Shown here one piece after another: positions 43,185 through 53,801 of a stretch of 64,000 nucleotides of DNA; the first letter of the stretch is position 1, and each line of letters opens with the position of its first letter. The notes below the pieces were generated by a model. It had not been told where the DNA came from. It made no database searches and saw only the letters and a program-made list of their open reading frames with translations. A program made the translations under genes and the position numbers. Source of the stretch: Terfezia claveryi (Eukaryota; Ascomycota; Pezizomycetes; Pezizales; Pezizaceae); assembly GCA_015179025.1 (NCBI GenBank), contig WHUX01000156.1, positions 62,001-126,000 of the forward strand, in the 5' to 3' direction.

Positions 43185-46100
43185 TCATTCTGTAAGCCCG
43201 AGACTATTAGTATGATAGTGGTGGAGTACAGGAAGAAGACCTTTAGTCATAAGGTCAGCGTGGTTTTCATCGGTAGAAACATGACTGAGGGTAAATGTCT
43301 TGAGGATGAGTTGTTCTCTTGTGAAATGATATGCAACGTCGATGTGCTTCGTTCGAGGATTGTTGACGAGGGTTTCTGCAACGTTGATAGAGGTAGTGCT
43401 ATCTGCGTGAAGATGGACTGGAATAGAGTGTCCAAGTTGAGAGAAGGCATGTATATACCAGAGTGCCTGACGAGCGGTTGTTGAGAGTGCCATGTACTCA
43501 GATTCAGTAGTGGAGGCAGAAACAGAGTTCTGCTTCTTTGATAACCAAGATATAGCACAACCGTTTAGTAGAAAGACATAACCAGTAACAGACCGACGGG
43601 TATCACGACAAGCAGCATAATCAGCGTCAGAATAACCAACAAGTGACAAAGAAGACGAAGAAGGAGAACGTTTATAAGTAAGAGAAAGATTATGAGATCC
43701 AACAAGATAACGGAAAACCCTTTTAACAGCTGTATGATGAACCTTTAGAGGATGAGAAGAAAAGCGTGAAAGAAAGGAAACAGAAAAGGCAAGATCAGGA
43801 CGAGTACAAGTAACAAGATACATAAGTGAACCAATCATCTGTTGGTATAAGGTACGTTCATGAGGAGGTTCTGAACCGTCAGCCTTAACCAGTTGTACTT
43901 TGGGGTCGATGGGAGTGAGAACTGATCGACAGTTGTTAAGTCCAAAGCGTTCAAGGATATTGGTGATGTATTGTCGTTGGGAGAGTTGAAGTCCTTTGTC
44001 TGTAGGGATAATTTCGATGCCGAGGATGTATTTGAGACCACCTTTGATGGTAACAGTAAAGTAGGACTTAAGATGATCAATAACAATCTTAATCTGAGGA
44101 GATTTGCCTACTGCGGTAATGTCATCAACATAAACAACAAGTATTACCTTGAGTTCCATGTTAATAAATACACAGGGGTCGAAGGGGAGAGAGATGAAGC
44201 CGAGTTCAGCAAGTGCAGAGGAGAGACGTTCAAACCACTGTAGAGGTGCTTGCTTTAATCCGTACAAGGCTTTGTGAAGTCGAAGAATCTTGCCATCTAG
44301 ACCAATACCAGGAGGAGGTAACATCCAGATTTCTTCGATTAGATCACCATTCAGGAAAGCTGACTTGATATCAAGTTGATCCATGTCCAAAGAGAAGTGA
44401 ATTGCGAGGGCAATGATGAGTCGTAAGGAGTCGTACCGTGTCACTGGTGCGAATGTTTCATCATAATCAAGGCCTTCTTGTTGAGAATAGCCCTTTGCAA
44501 CAATTCTTGCTTTGTGACGTTCAACAGATCCATCTGCATTGTGCTTTACCTTAAATACCCACCTAGAACCAACAGGTTGTCGACCTGAGGGTAACTCTGA
44601 CATATCATGGACCGTCCATGTCTGAGCATCGATTATTGACTGGTGTTCCTCAAGCATAGCTCGTTGCCATGCATCAGCATCAAGGGAGGCCATAGCTTCT
44701 TTATAGCTATTAGGTTCTGCCACAAGTCTAGCCCAGCCAGAGTCAGTATAACGATCGGGTTGTTTCCGAGTTCGTTGAGGATATGACTTGTAGTCCAGCT
44801 TAGGAGTTTCTGGAGGTTCGGCAAACTCTTTTGAGCGACTTGACTTAGGTGCAGCAGGTGTAGAGGCTCTTGTGCGTCGAGGGGGAGTTGAGGGACCAGC
44901 AATAGGAGGATCGATAGCTCTCTCTGACTCAGAATCCTCATCAGAGTGCTGTTCGTACTCTTGTAGATTTGATGGAGGAGGAGGGAGAGGTATAGATGGA
45001 GTTGTAGTGGTGTCAGGAGTGGTAGTGGTAGGTGTTGGAGTAGAAGGTCTGAGCGGTACAGGTGGTGTTGATGGAGTTTCAGCTGTAATCGGAGGTAGAG
45101 GAGGAAAGTGTACATCGACAGAGGTATAAGATGATGACGGTTCAAACTTAACTTGACGATAGGTATCTACCTTTCGTTGAGATGGGATATAGATACGAAA
45201 CATATGACCTGATTCCGTATAACCAACAAGATGTCCTTCAAGTGCTCTGGCTTCGAGTTTTGAGCCAGCAGGTCGTTTTTCTTCAGGAATGTGAACATAG
45301 CACTTGGAGTAGAAAGGACGAAGGTGTGAGAGAGTTGGTTTGATGTTGAAGAGTGCCTCGAATGGGGTTTTTCCATTTAGTGCAGAGTGAGGCAGTCTGT
45401 TTTTGATATAGGCAGCCCAGTTAAAGGCTTCAGCCCAGAGGTAAGGGGGTGCATCGTCGAGAGAAGGTCGAACCATACTAGTTAAAGTTTGGTTATAGCG
45501 TTCTGCAACGCCATTAGATTGATGGGAATAGGCGGCGGTAGTCTGGTGCTTTATTCCTCGTTCTTCGAAAAAAGCTTCCAATTCCTTGTTGACATACTCA
45601 CCTCCTTGGTCAGTTCTGAACGAGCGAGGATATCGTTCAGTTGTTGTGTTAACCTTTTCACAATACGCTTTGATAAAGCGAGCAGCATCACTCTTTTTAT
45701 AGAGGAAGTTCACTTCAGAGTAGCGAGTTGTATCTTCAATAAAGGTTAGTAGATACTTGCGTTTCCCAAGAGATTCAACCTTGAAGGGACCCATGAGATC
45801 AGAATGGACGAGATCAAAGGGTTTTGTTCCTTTTGGTTTGTCGACGGATGTAGGCACTGACTGCTTGGAGTTGTATTTGGCACATGTATCACAGAAGTGG
45901 GAGGTTGGACGTTTGGGAAGGAGGTTGCCATCTTCGTAGATTTCACTGGCGTTTGACCAGAACCGTGTTGAAGAGTGACCAAGGGCACGATGCCAATAGT
46001 CTGTGGCAGCCATGTAAATCTTTCCATGACGAACAATAGGATATACTTGGTAGGATCCGTGATCAAGTGAAGCAGAAATAACAACCGAATCATCAATTTT

Positions 46101-47456
46101 TCTCTGTATCTGTAAAATACCATCTTCACCCAATAAACGAAAACGTCCCAGCTCATCGATTTTCCTCCAAGAAATTAAACAGACCTCATTCCAATCCGGC
46201 ACATACAAAACATCAGAGAGGCTAACATGAATCACACTTCCAGCAACTTCGATATCCAAAGAAACATTCCCTTGATGTGTGGCCCACATCACTCTTCCAC
46301 CACCAACCGTGAGGCCTACATGGCAACGGACTGGATCGAGAAGATGAGAGAAGTCAGCAGTGATATGGTATGAAGCACCTGTGTCAAGAATCCATACCTC
46401 ATATGTAGTGTAGTTAGCGGATACACCAGAATGGGAGGAAGAGGGAGAGTTTTGGAGAGCGGAGGAGGTGGCTTTAACAACCATGGCTACACCATTGTCA
46501 TCATCGAAGAGTTGTTGAGCAGTAGCTGCTCGGTGTAGGACAATCTCCTTTCCAGAAGGAGAAGGGTTTTGGGCATTCGAACGATTGGTATTGTGCTTCT
46601 TGAGTTCTTGATAGGTCTTGAACGTATGACCTTGGAAAGGCTTGCCTTTGGACTTGCACCAACTGCAATTGTTTCCCGAGACTGGAGCCGTTTTGCCTTG
46701 ACGTGTAGGATTAGGCTTTTTGTTCGGCTTGTTGGAGGTATTGTTGTTCTCTCTTTTATTGAAGAGAGCTTTGTTCTTGGAGACAATTTCGAGGGAGGAG
46801 GAGGAGAGTTCGAGAAGACGAGTTCGAACATCGAGGTATGTTAGTCCTGTCTTTGATTGGAGATTGTCAACAATATTCTCGTAAGTGTCAGGGAGTGTCA
46901 TCAGGAGGTGGTGAGCCTTGATATTGTCATTCTCAAGATAGCGTGCTAGATGCTGGTAAGGGGAGGTAGCTTCGGTCTCTTTGAGCCTGTCAATGAGCCG
47001 GCGAATTTGAGTATCATAGCTGTTGACATGTGTTGTCATAGATTCCCCTGGAGGCATAGAGATAGCGAATGTTTTGGATATAGCATCCCAGAGAGTAGTA
47101 TCGTTTCGTCGATCGAATCGTTCCTGTAAGCGTACCCAAGCTTGTCGTGCTGTAGTTTGTTCGGCAATAAGTCCTGTGAGTGAGATATCAACAACAGACA
47201 TGAGAAGAATTTTTGCTCTGGCATTTCTCTTGTTCCACAACTTAAGCAGTGCGGCATCAGTGGGGACAGTAGTGGATTCGTCAAATAGATCTTCATAGTC
47301 ATAAGAATCAATGATTAATTCAACTTGTTTAGACCAGGCATGATATCCGGAACCATCATCTGATAACCGCTTGATATTATCAAGCTTGAAGGAGAAGGGA
47401 GAGAGGGAAGAGGCAGCATCGGAGGAGGAGCCGCTTGCACCAGCAGTGTCAGACAT
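43185..47456 (-). CDS. Copia gag-pol polyprotein, complete
   Basis: 1423 residues from the ATG at 47456 (MSDTAGASGSSSDAASSLSP); an upstream in-frame ATG at 47489 is possible. Gag domain with DDGSGYHAWSKQVELIIDSY. A Cys/His segment CSWCKSKGKPFQGH stands where a CCHC knuckle is usual. Protease WILDTGASYHITAD. Pre-integrase and integrase: YWHRALGHSSTRFW, HFCDTCAKYNSKQS, HSDLMGPFKVE, RTDQGGEYVNKELEAFFEER, NGVAERYNQTL. RT: WVFKVKHNADGSVERHKARI, DQLDIKSAFLNGDL, VVYVDDITAVGKS. RNase H: GYSDADYAACRDTRRSVTGY, STTESEYMALS, RTKHIDVAYHFTREQL. All catalytic residues expected of the family are present and no stop or shift interrupts, so the copy may be active. Confidence 0.95.
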   Translation of the reverse strand: MSDTAGASGSSSDAASSLSPFSFKLDNIKRLSDDGSGYHAWSKQVELIIDSYDYEDLFDESTTVPTDAALLKLWNKRNARAKILLMSVVDISLTGLIAEQTTARQAWVRLQERFDRRNDTTLWDAISKTFAISMPPGESMTTHVNSYDTQIRRLIDRLKETEATSPYQHLARYLENDNIKAHHLLMTLPDTYENIVDNLQSKTGLTYLDVRTRLLELSSSSLEIVSKNKALFNKRENNNTSNKPNKKPNPTRQGKTAPVSGNNCSWCKSKGKPFQGHTFKTYQELKKHNTNRSNAQNPSPSGKEIVLHRAATAQQLFDDDNGVAMVVKATSSALQNSPSSSHSGVSANYTTYEVWILDTGASYHITADFSHLLDPVRCHVGLTVGGGRVMWATHQGNVSLDIEVAGSVIHVSLSDVLYVPDWNEVCLISWRKIDELGRFRLLGEDGILQIQRKIDDSVVISASLDHGSYQVYPIVRHGKIYMAATDYWHRALGHSSTRFWSNASEIYEDGNLLPKRPTSHFCDTCAKYNSKQSVPTSVDKPKGTKPFDLVHSDLMGPFKVESLGKRKYLLTFIEDTTRYSEVNFLYKKSDAARFIKAYCEKVNTTTERYPRSFRTDQGGEYVNKELEAFFEERGIKHQTTAAYSHQSNGVAERYNQTLTSMVRPSLDDAPPYLWAEAFNWAAYIKNRLPHSALNGKTPFEALFNIKPTLSHLRPFYSKCYVHIPEEKRPAGSKLEARALEGHLVGYTESGHMFRIYIPSQRKVDTYRQVKFEPSSSYTSVDVHFPPLPPITAETPSTPPVPLRPSTPTPTTTTPDTTTTPSIPLPPPPSNLQEYEQHSDEDSESERAIDPPIAGPSTPPRRTRASTPAAPKSSRSKEFAEPPETPKLDYKSYPQRTRKQPDRYTDSGWARLVAEPNSYKEAMASLDADAWQRAMLEEHQSIIDAQTWTVHDMSELPSGRQPVGSRWVFKVKHNADGSVERHKARIVAKGYSQQEGLDYDETFAPVTRYDSLRLIIALAIHFSLDMDQLDIKSAFLNGDLIEEIWMLPPPGIGLDGKILRLHKALYGLKQAPLQWFERLSSALAELGFISLPFDPCVFINMELKVILVVYVDDITAVGKSPQIKIVIDHLKSYFTVTIKGGLKYILGIEIIPTDKGLQLSQRQYITNILERFGLNNCRSVLTPIDPKVQLVKADGSEPPHERTLYQQMIGSLMYLVTCTRPDLAFSVSFLSRFSSHPLKVHHTAVKRVFRYLVGSHNLSLTYKRSPSSSSLSLVGYSDADYAACRDTRRSVTGYVFLLNGCAISWLSKKQNSVSASTTESEYMALSTTARQALWYIHAFSQLGHSIPVHLHADSTTSINVAETLVNNPRTKHIDVAYHFTREQLILKTFTLSHVSTDENHADLMTKGLLPVLHHYHTNSLGLTE

Positions 47457-47545
47457 GTTGTAGGATGATTGCGCGAGATGGAAATCCACAATATATAAAG
47501 GAGTAGAGGTATAGACTCGATTATGGTAATAGAGAGGTTAGAGCT

Positions 47546-47559
47546 CCGGGCTCATAACC
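47546..47559 (-). other. Copia primer-binding site matching initiator tRNA-Met anticodon arm
   Basis: The plus strand reads CCGGGCTCATAACC immediately next to the 5' LTR. It corresponds to the anticodon stem-loop of initiator tRNA-Met, so the element RNA would pair with an internal tRNA segment, as in half-tRNA priming of Drosophila copia. The same sequence type recurs in the fragment at 14771. Confidence 0.75.
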
Positions 47560-48085
47560 TATTAAAGTGGATAGATTATAGTAACGGTACAGCGTAAAGG
47601 TAGCGTAGTGACCAGCGGAGAATTTACTGAGCAAGCTAGAGTCACAGGAGTGCGAGGACGATGTGGTTGAGGACGAGTGCAGTGGGAATTCAGTGTGCGT
47701 GATTAATTAAACTATCTAGAGAGCAGGTGGACAACGGTCTTAAGTACATGAATATGGAGAGGAAACGAACCATATGACAACCTAACTTGAAGAGGAATAA
47801 ACGTAGAGAAATCCATAAGTAGAAAGGTTGTATGCATGTAATATTCAAATAAGACAGTGTGGGAAATAACGAGCATGGGTATATAAACATGTGAGTATAA
47901 CCGTACAGTAACTATGCAGAGTAAGCTGCAGGTGAAACATGGTATAGTACTCGTAATAGAAACTAGATAGATAATAATAGAAAGGATATCGTAATAGAGA
48001 AACATATAATGATATAAGTTAATATAGATGCCGAAATATTAAAGTAATAACGACATAGGAAGGGCACAGAATGTATGCTGCAACA
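47560..48085 (-). repeat. Copia 5' LTR, 526 bp
   Basis: Element-strand start TGTTGCAGCATACATTCTGT, end CTTTAATA directly followed by the primer site. Direct repeat of 42652-43177. Confidence 0.95.
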
Positions 48086-50541
48086 CCAATGCCCCCGCCA
48101 CAGCTAAGCAGTTCATGAACGACACCCTCCGCGAATACCTTGACATGTTCTGTATCTGTTATATCGACGACATCCTGATCTACACGAAGAACCTGAAGGA
48201 ACACAAGGAACAGGTTAGAAGGGTCCTCCAAAAACTCAAAGAAGCAGGGCTATTTGTCAAACCTGAGAAATGCGAGTTATCTGTCAATAAAACCACATTC
48301 CTTGGTTTTATCATCTCCGAACAAGGCCTCGAAATGGACCCCGAAAAGGTTAATGCCATCCTTAATTGGGAAACCCCCAAATCAGTGAAAGATATCCAGT
48401 GTTTCCTCGGATTTGCCAACTTCTACTGGCGTTTTATCAACAAGTATTCCCACCTCTGCCAACCCCTGTTCAACCTGCTTCGAAAAGACGTCCCCTTTGC
48501 CTGAGATTCTGCTTGCGAAAACGTATTCGCCCTCTTAAAAAAGGCCTTTACCTCCGCCCCCGTACTCCGACACTTCAACCCCGATCTTGAGACCCTTGTT
48601 GAAACCGACGCTTCGGACTACGTTACTTCTGGAATCCTCTCTCAGAAACACCTAGAAAATAGAAAGTTCGTGCTCCACCCCGTAGCTTTCATCTCTGAGA
48701 AAATGTCGCCAGCTGAATGCAACTATGGAATTGGGGACAAAGAACTGCTCGCAATCATATTAGCCTTTGAGAAATGGCATATCTACCTGCATCAGCTTCC
48801 CCAACCCTTCACGATCTTGACTGACCACCACAACCTCCAGACCTTCACATCCAAGGCCCTCCTCTCACACCGTCAAGTATGTTGGGCCCAGGAATTAGCC
48901 CAGTATGACTTCAAGATCGTTTTCCGCCCCGGCAGCCAAAATACTAAGGCGGACGCACTAACCAGGCGATCTGGAGATCTCCCTGAAGAAGGGGATGGTC
49001 GTTCCCATCCCACACAAGCCTTGATACCCCCCGAAAAATTCTCCCTCTCTGCAGCCTCGATCATGAATGACCAGGATATCCTTGCAGCCCTTAAAGCTGA
49101 CAAACTCGCTCTAGAAATCATCCACGCACTTGAAACCAAGGCCAAAAGGCACCCCACGGTCCCCTTGTCCGAATGCAAGATCTCGGACCTGGGGCTATTG
49201 CTCGTTAACGACCTTGTTTATGTCCCCAACGACCCCGAGATCCACCTCCAGATCCTCCGTAATTGTCACGATCACCCTGCTGCTGGTCATCCAGGCCAGG
49301 CCGCAACCTATGAGCTTGTATCACGTGACTATTGGTGGCCCAAAATGCGGCAAACCATTGCCCAGTTCATCTGCAACTGTGACACTTGCGCACGAATTAA
49401 GCCTGCCCGCCATGCCCCATATGGCCTTCTCAAGCCTTTGCAGGTCCCCTTCAGAAAGTGGTCTTCTGTTTCTCTCGACCTTGTCATGGGACTCCCTAGT
49501 TCTAATAGATTTGATGCCTTGCTAGTCGTGGTCGATCGATTATCCAAGATGGCACACTATATCCTGACCATGACTGACGTCAATTCTCGACAAATCGCCA
49601 AGCTGTTCTTCGACAATATCTTCCGTTTGCATGGGATCCCTGACTCGATCGTATCCGACAGAGGAACCCAGTTTGTCTCAGAATTTATTCGATCCTTGAC
49701 CTCGCTTGTTGAAATTCAGCAGAAGGTTTCCACTGCTTTCCACCCCCAGACTGACGGACAGACTGAGAGAATCAACGCAATTGCAGAGCAATACTTACGT
49801 GCTTATTGCAACTACCAGCAAGATAATTGGTCTGACCTCCTTACCATGGCCGAATTCTCGTATAACAACACCTTGTCCGCGACCCTTGGCATTACTCCGT
49901 TCCAGGCCATGTACGGCTAAAACCCTCACTACCAGATTAACCCAAATCCTGCGACAAAATTTCCAGCGCCTTCGGTAATCAAGGAATATGCGGACCGCCT
50001 TGCAGAGCTCGATGCTCATTTGAGATCCGAAATGATCTGGGCCCAAGCAGCTTACTCAGAACAAGCCAATAAATCCCGTGTCCCCCCACCTAGGTTGGAC
50101 ATCGGCGATGAGGTATGGCTCCTCCGCCGGCATGTCAAGACAACTCGCCCCTCGACCAAGCTGGATTTCAAGAAACTCGGTAAGTTTCGAATCATCTAGA
50201 AGATCTCTTCTCATGCTTATAAGCTTGATCTTCCTGCCTCGATGACAATCCACCCAGTCTTCCATGTTTCTCTGTTTGAACCCGCCTCCACAGACCCCCT
50301 GCCTGGCCAAACACAGCCACCCCCACCCCCCATGATCATCGAGGACGAACCTGAGTGGGAAGTCGATGAAATCGTCGATTTGCGCTTCCGAGGACGAACC
50401 CTTGAATACCTCGCTCGCTAGGTAGGTTACGACAAACTTACCTGGGAACCCGCTACCTTGTTCTTGAACGCCCCAAGCGCTGTGAAAAAATTCCACGCTT
50501 CTTACCCGCTCAAGCCCCGACCCCGCACTCTACCCAAATGA
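48086..50541 (+). pseudogene. Gypsy 1 pol, second part (RT end, RNase H, integrase, chromodomain)
   Basis: It resumes after the CCAAT duplication with the residues expected after MPFGLTN. RT active site CYIDDILIY at about 48160, FLGFANFYWRFINKYSHLCQ. A TGA sits at a Trp position (48502). RNase H: LETLVETDASDYVTSGILSQ, LTDHHNLQTF. Integrase: HDHPAAGHPGQAATYELVSR, CDTCARIKPARHAPYG, catalytic SLDLVMGLPSSNRFDALLVV, SDRGTQFVSEFIRSLTSLVE, HPQTDGQTERINAI. The chromodomain near 50349-50500 reads [20 protein letters not shown] with a stop where Trp is expected. Ends at TGA 50539-50541. One frame throughout, broken by four stops. Confidence 0.9.
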
Positions 50542-50652
50542 GTGGATCCCGCCATGACATTTATCCCAGATGATGAGGACGAATTCGGACTCGCCCTGGA
50601 CTATAAAACTCGCCTTGGATTCACAGGAGCTCATCCTCAGAGAGGGAGCTAC

Positions 50653-51524
50653 TGTTACGGATCATCCCTTGCCCTGCCGCGTGTCTTTAGACACGCGGCT
50701 AGACCTCTCGCGAGCCTCGACAATATACTGGCAACCCACGCACTCGCCAGCATCATGTCCGGCTTCACTTGATCTCGACCCAGCACGGCTTCGCCATGCG
50801 AATCCTTGTCTTCTGGCTAATGTCACTACCCCAGCGACATGCTCCTGACCCTGGACCCTGACCTGCTTGATTTACCGACTGCATCCCGGGAATCAACCAG
50901 GTACTCGCTTATCCAGTTCCTTGGGTCTAGACCTTGTCTCGGATCTAGACCTCGCCCCGGATCTAGACCTTGCCTCGAGTATTAAAGCTATTTGGTTTTC
51001 TAGCTTCAATACTAATAACCTTGCCCTCGCATGTATCTCTTGTTATTGTCATTCCCTATGTCTTCGTATGCTTTTCTTGTATTTGTAATATTATCTGTTC
51101 GCTTCCTTATGTCTCCGTGACCAGATCTCTACATATAGAGATCTCTCTTCCCCTCTACTTCTGTTTCTTTCCTCACGCAACAACCTGTATTTAATCTTAT
51201 ATATAGTTGTTCGACGAATATATCTTGTCCACTTCTTTCGACACTCACGTTTGACACCTGAACAAGCCTGTTCGAGTGTCAAATAACAACTTGTCTACCC
51301 CTCCTTCTCGAGCATAGCTCAAGCTACCTCGCCTTCTTGACCTCGACACCTCGTTCGACTTTAGTCTCGCCCAGAGTCCCCTGACACCTGATCACACATG
51401 TAGAACTTCCTACGTGTGCGATACATCGACACTCGTGCCCATCACCTGCGATTGCAGGTGATACCTCGAACTGTTTACCGCGTCGACGTAGGAATTAAGT
51501 ACCTCCCAACCCCCATGCATAACA
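50653..51524 (+). repeat. Gypsy 1 3' LTR, 872 bp
   Basis: It starts TGTTACGGATCATCCC after the purine-rich AGAGAGGGAGCTAC and ends GCATAACA. It is the direct repeat of 39176-40047. Confidence 0.95.
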
Positions 51525-51926
51525 TATTTCTATGTTGTTATTCGTTGTATTCAAGCTTATCTCCTGTAAGACAGCCTGACTGCAAAGCGTTGTAGTTCGG
51601 ACTGCCTAATCAATGTATGTTAGCCTGCAGAGTTCCTAAACAGGAAGCGTCTTCCTGTTCTAGGCAACTACCTGATGTCAGTGCTACTAAGTAATTATAG
51701 GAAGTGTCGTCAGATCTGATAACGGATTATCAGATCAATGCTTCTATATAAGCTACCGCTTTTACATAGTTAATACAATAAGACCCAAGCGGTGTTCTAA
51801 GTCTCATATAGCTTTACTCTTATCGAGTTCGCATTACACTCGAGTTATAGCTGCGTTTATACTTTACTCCACTACTATCTATCCTTTTCCCCGAAGTATT
51901 CTCGTAGTTACAGCTCGCCTGTAATA
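51525..51926 (+). repeat. Gypsy 2 5' LTR, second part
   Basis: It begins with the duplicated target TATTT and matches 57503-57899. It contains TATATAAG at 51745-51752 and the presumed transcript start near 51786. It ends GTAATA where the 3' LTR ends GTAACA. Confidence 0.9.
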
Positions 51927-51928
51927 TT

Positions 51929-51938
51929 ACACCGCTTG
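51929..51938 (+). other. Gypsy 2 self-priming primer-binding site
   Basis: ACACCGCTTG lies 2 bases after the 5' LTR and is the exact complement of CAAGCGGTGT at 51786-51795 in the LTR, 41 bases after the start of the TATA box. This is the arrangement of Tf1-type elements, where the 5' end of the RNA folds back to prime reverse transcription. Confidence 0.7.
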
Positions 51939-51984
51939 TCTATACACCTCTATAGACACCAACACCCTACAATCCCCTACAACT

Positions 51985-53801
51985 ATGTCGATGTTGAGAG
52001 GATTACTTGGTGAAGCCTCTGATGAGCCTATAGCTGACACTGACAATGATAGTGTTGTCTAGGCACAGCAACGAGCTGAACAATTCATCGAGCAATACTA
52101 TGCTCCCTCTTCTCAGATTCCACAATTTCAGGAACGCTGGGGCATTCCCCATCAACAAATAGAACTCGGATCAATATCCTCCTCCTCTCCTAAACCTATT
52201 ATATGATCAGTTGCCCCATCAGTAGCTCCATCTAATAATCTAGGACCCTCCACTAAGGGCAAGCGACCAGCAGCTCACCACCAGACCCCCGTTGATCCTG
52301 GATACGCCGCCATGAAGGCACAAGTTTAGCATTTAGAGGCAGAAAAGCAAGCTGCACTCGCACAGGTACAACAGCTACAACTGACACAGACAGCATATAC
52401 CGAGTTCATTCAGCGAAGTGCAGTAGATATCCAAAATACAGCTAATGCTGCTGCCAACAAACATGCACAACTATCGAATGATATGCAAAGTGCACTCACA
52501 CAAATCCAGAATCTTATTATTTCTGGACAAACAAACCAGATAAAAGAATTCCAGACAATCCACCATAACCTTCGATATCTCAAGGGACAAGCTGACTTCT
52601 CCAAAGATCAATACCAGCAACGGTTTGCTTGTATTGAAGGACAAATCAGTAGTATGAAAGGACAATTCACTAACTTTCAAGACCGACTTGAAAGGGTAGA
52701 ACGTCGGGTACAGGCTCCTCAGCCTATACACCCTCCAGCAAATACAGCACAAAGACTCGAGCAAGCAGCAGGAGGTATACTACCAGTCGAACAAAGACGA
52801 CCCAGAGATCCCACTCCTCCACTTCCACCTCCAGTAGGACTAGGAATCTTTGAAGATAAGCAAATAGCAGGCAAAGCACCACCCCCGAATAAATTCAAGG
52901 GGAACGAACGCATCTCGAAGGCTAGATCCTTCAAATGGACAATTACTTTCTCATCACTCTCACCCAAAATGAAGACCAGAAGCTAGCATATGTTGGGTTA
53001 TCAATGGATGGAAAAGCATTGGATTGGTGGAAGGCTAACCGAGTTAAGTATCGTACTTGGAAGGAGGTTAAGGAAGCCATGGAACTATATTATGGGGACC
53101 ACTACCAGGCAGATCGAGCATATCATGACCTAGCAGCGTTAAAAAAGACTGGTTCTATCTTGGATTATCTAACGGAGGTAGATAGGCTTAACAATTATGC
53201 CAAACTATCTGAGATGCAGGTCATCAATATTATAATCTCCAACCTTCCCCATGAACTCCGCAAATCAATGGCTCACTACGAAAACCTTCGCACCTTCCCA
53301 CATCAATGGAGACAGAAACTTATCGAGATGGATATCATTAGTACTGAATTCCAGAGCCGAAACCGCCAAACTGCTGCTGCCCCATCAACAACCAGGAAGC
53401 GCCCCTTAGATATAGGAACACAACTCCGAGGAACAGCTCCTACCTCCTACAATAATACTCGCATCCCCTCTCCAATATATAAAAGCAGAATACAGGAAGG
53501 ACGATGTGTGAAATGTGGGAGAACCGATCATAAGGCAAAAGAGTGTAATATGGGAAGCATGCCTCTGAACCTTATTCCTATAAACCAAAAACTACCACTA
53601 GTACAAGCCAGGCGCTTGTACCAGCCAACAAGAAAGCTCGAACAGATAAAGGACAACTTCGGATTACAGAGCTTGGTTCCGAAGGAGAAGAGTCGGGAAA
53701 CGAGTAGGAGTACATCACCTACCGTCGGACGTACTCCTAGACATTCACCTCTCCTGACGGTCCGGATTTTATTGCTGGGGAAGAAGTTGAAGCAGTGGTA
53801 G
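51985..53801 (+). pseudogene. Gypsy 2 gag with CCHC zinc knuckle
   Basis: The frame starts MSMLRGLLGEASDEPIADTD and is interrupted by TAG, TGA and TAG codons in its first 350 bases. A coiled, Gln-rich part (52483-52925) follows. After an indel near 52930 comes the capsid part (ALDWWKANRVKYRTWKEVKE, SILDYLTEVDRLNNYAKLSE) and the knuckle CVKCGRTDHKAKEC at about 53504-53545. It is non-functional as written. Confidence 0.8.

Larger units (their letters stand above)
42652..48085 (-). mobile_element. Intact Ty1/copia element inserted in gypsy 1 RT
   Basis: 5434 bp, with 526-bp LTRs that differ at only two positions I could find (42987-type A/G and the C/T four bases before TGCAACA/CGCAACA). Target duplication is CCAAT (42647-42651 and 48086-48090). 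In element orientation: LTR, primer site, one uninterrupted polyprotein frame, polypurine tract, LTR. Ends are TGTTGC and CTTTAATA. It is the youngest insertion in the nest. Confidence 0.97.
39176..51524 (+). mobile_element. Gypsy element 1: Ty3 chromovirus inserted in the gypsy 2 LTR
   Basis: 872-bp LTRs with ends TGTTA and TAACA. Target duplication is TATTC (39171-39175) on the left and TATTT (51525-51529) on the right; the empty site in the gypsy 2 3' LTR reads TATTC. Without the copia insert it is about 6.9 kb. gag and pol lie in plus orientation, pol in the -1 frame. It is interrupted in the RT domain by a copia element. Confidence 0.95.
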
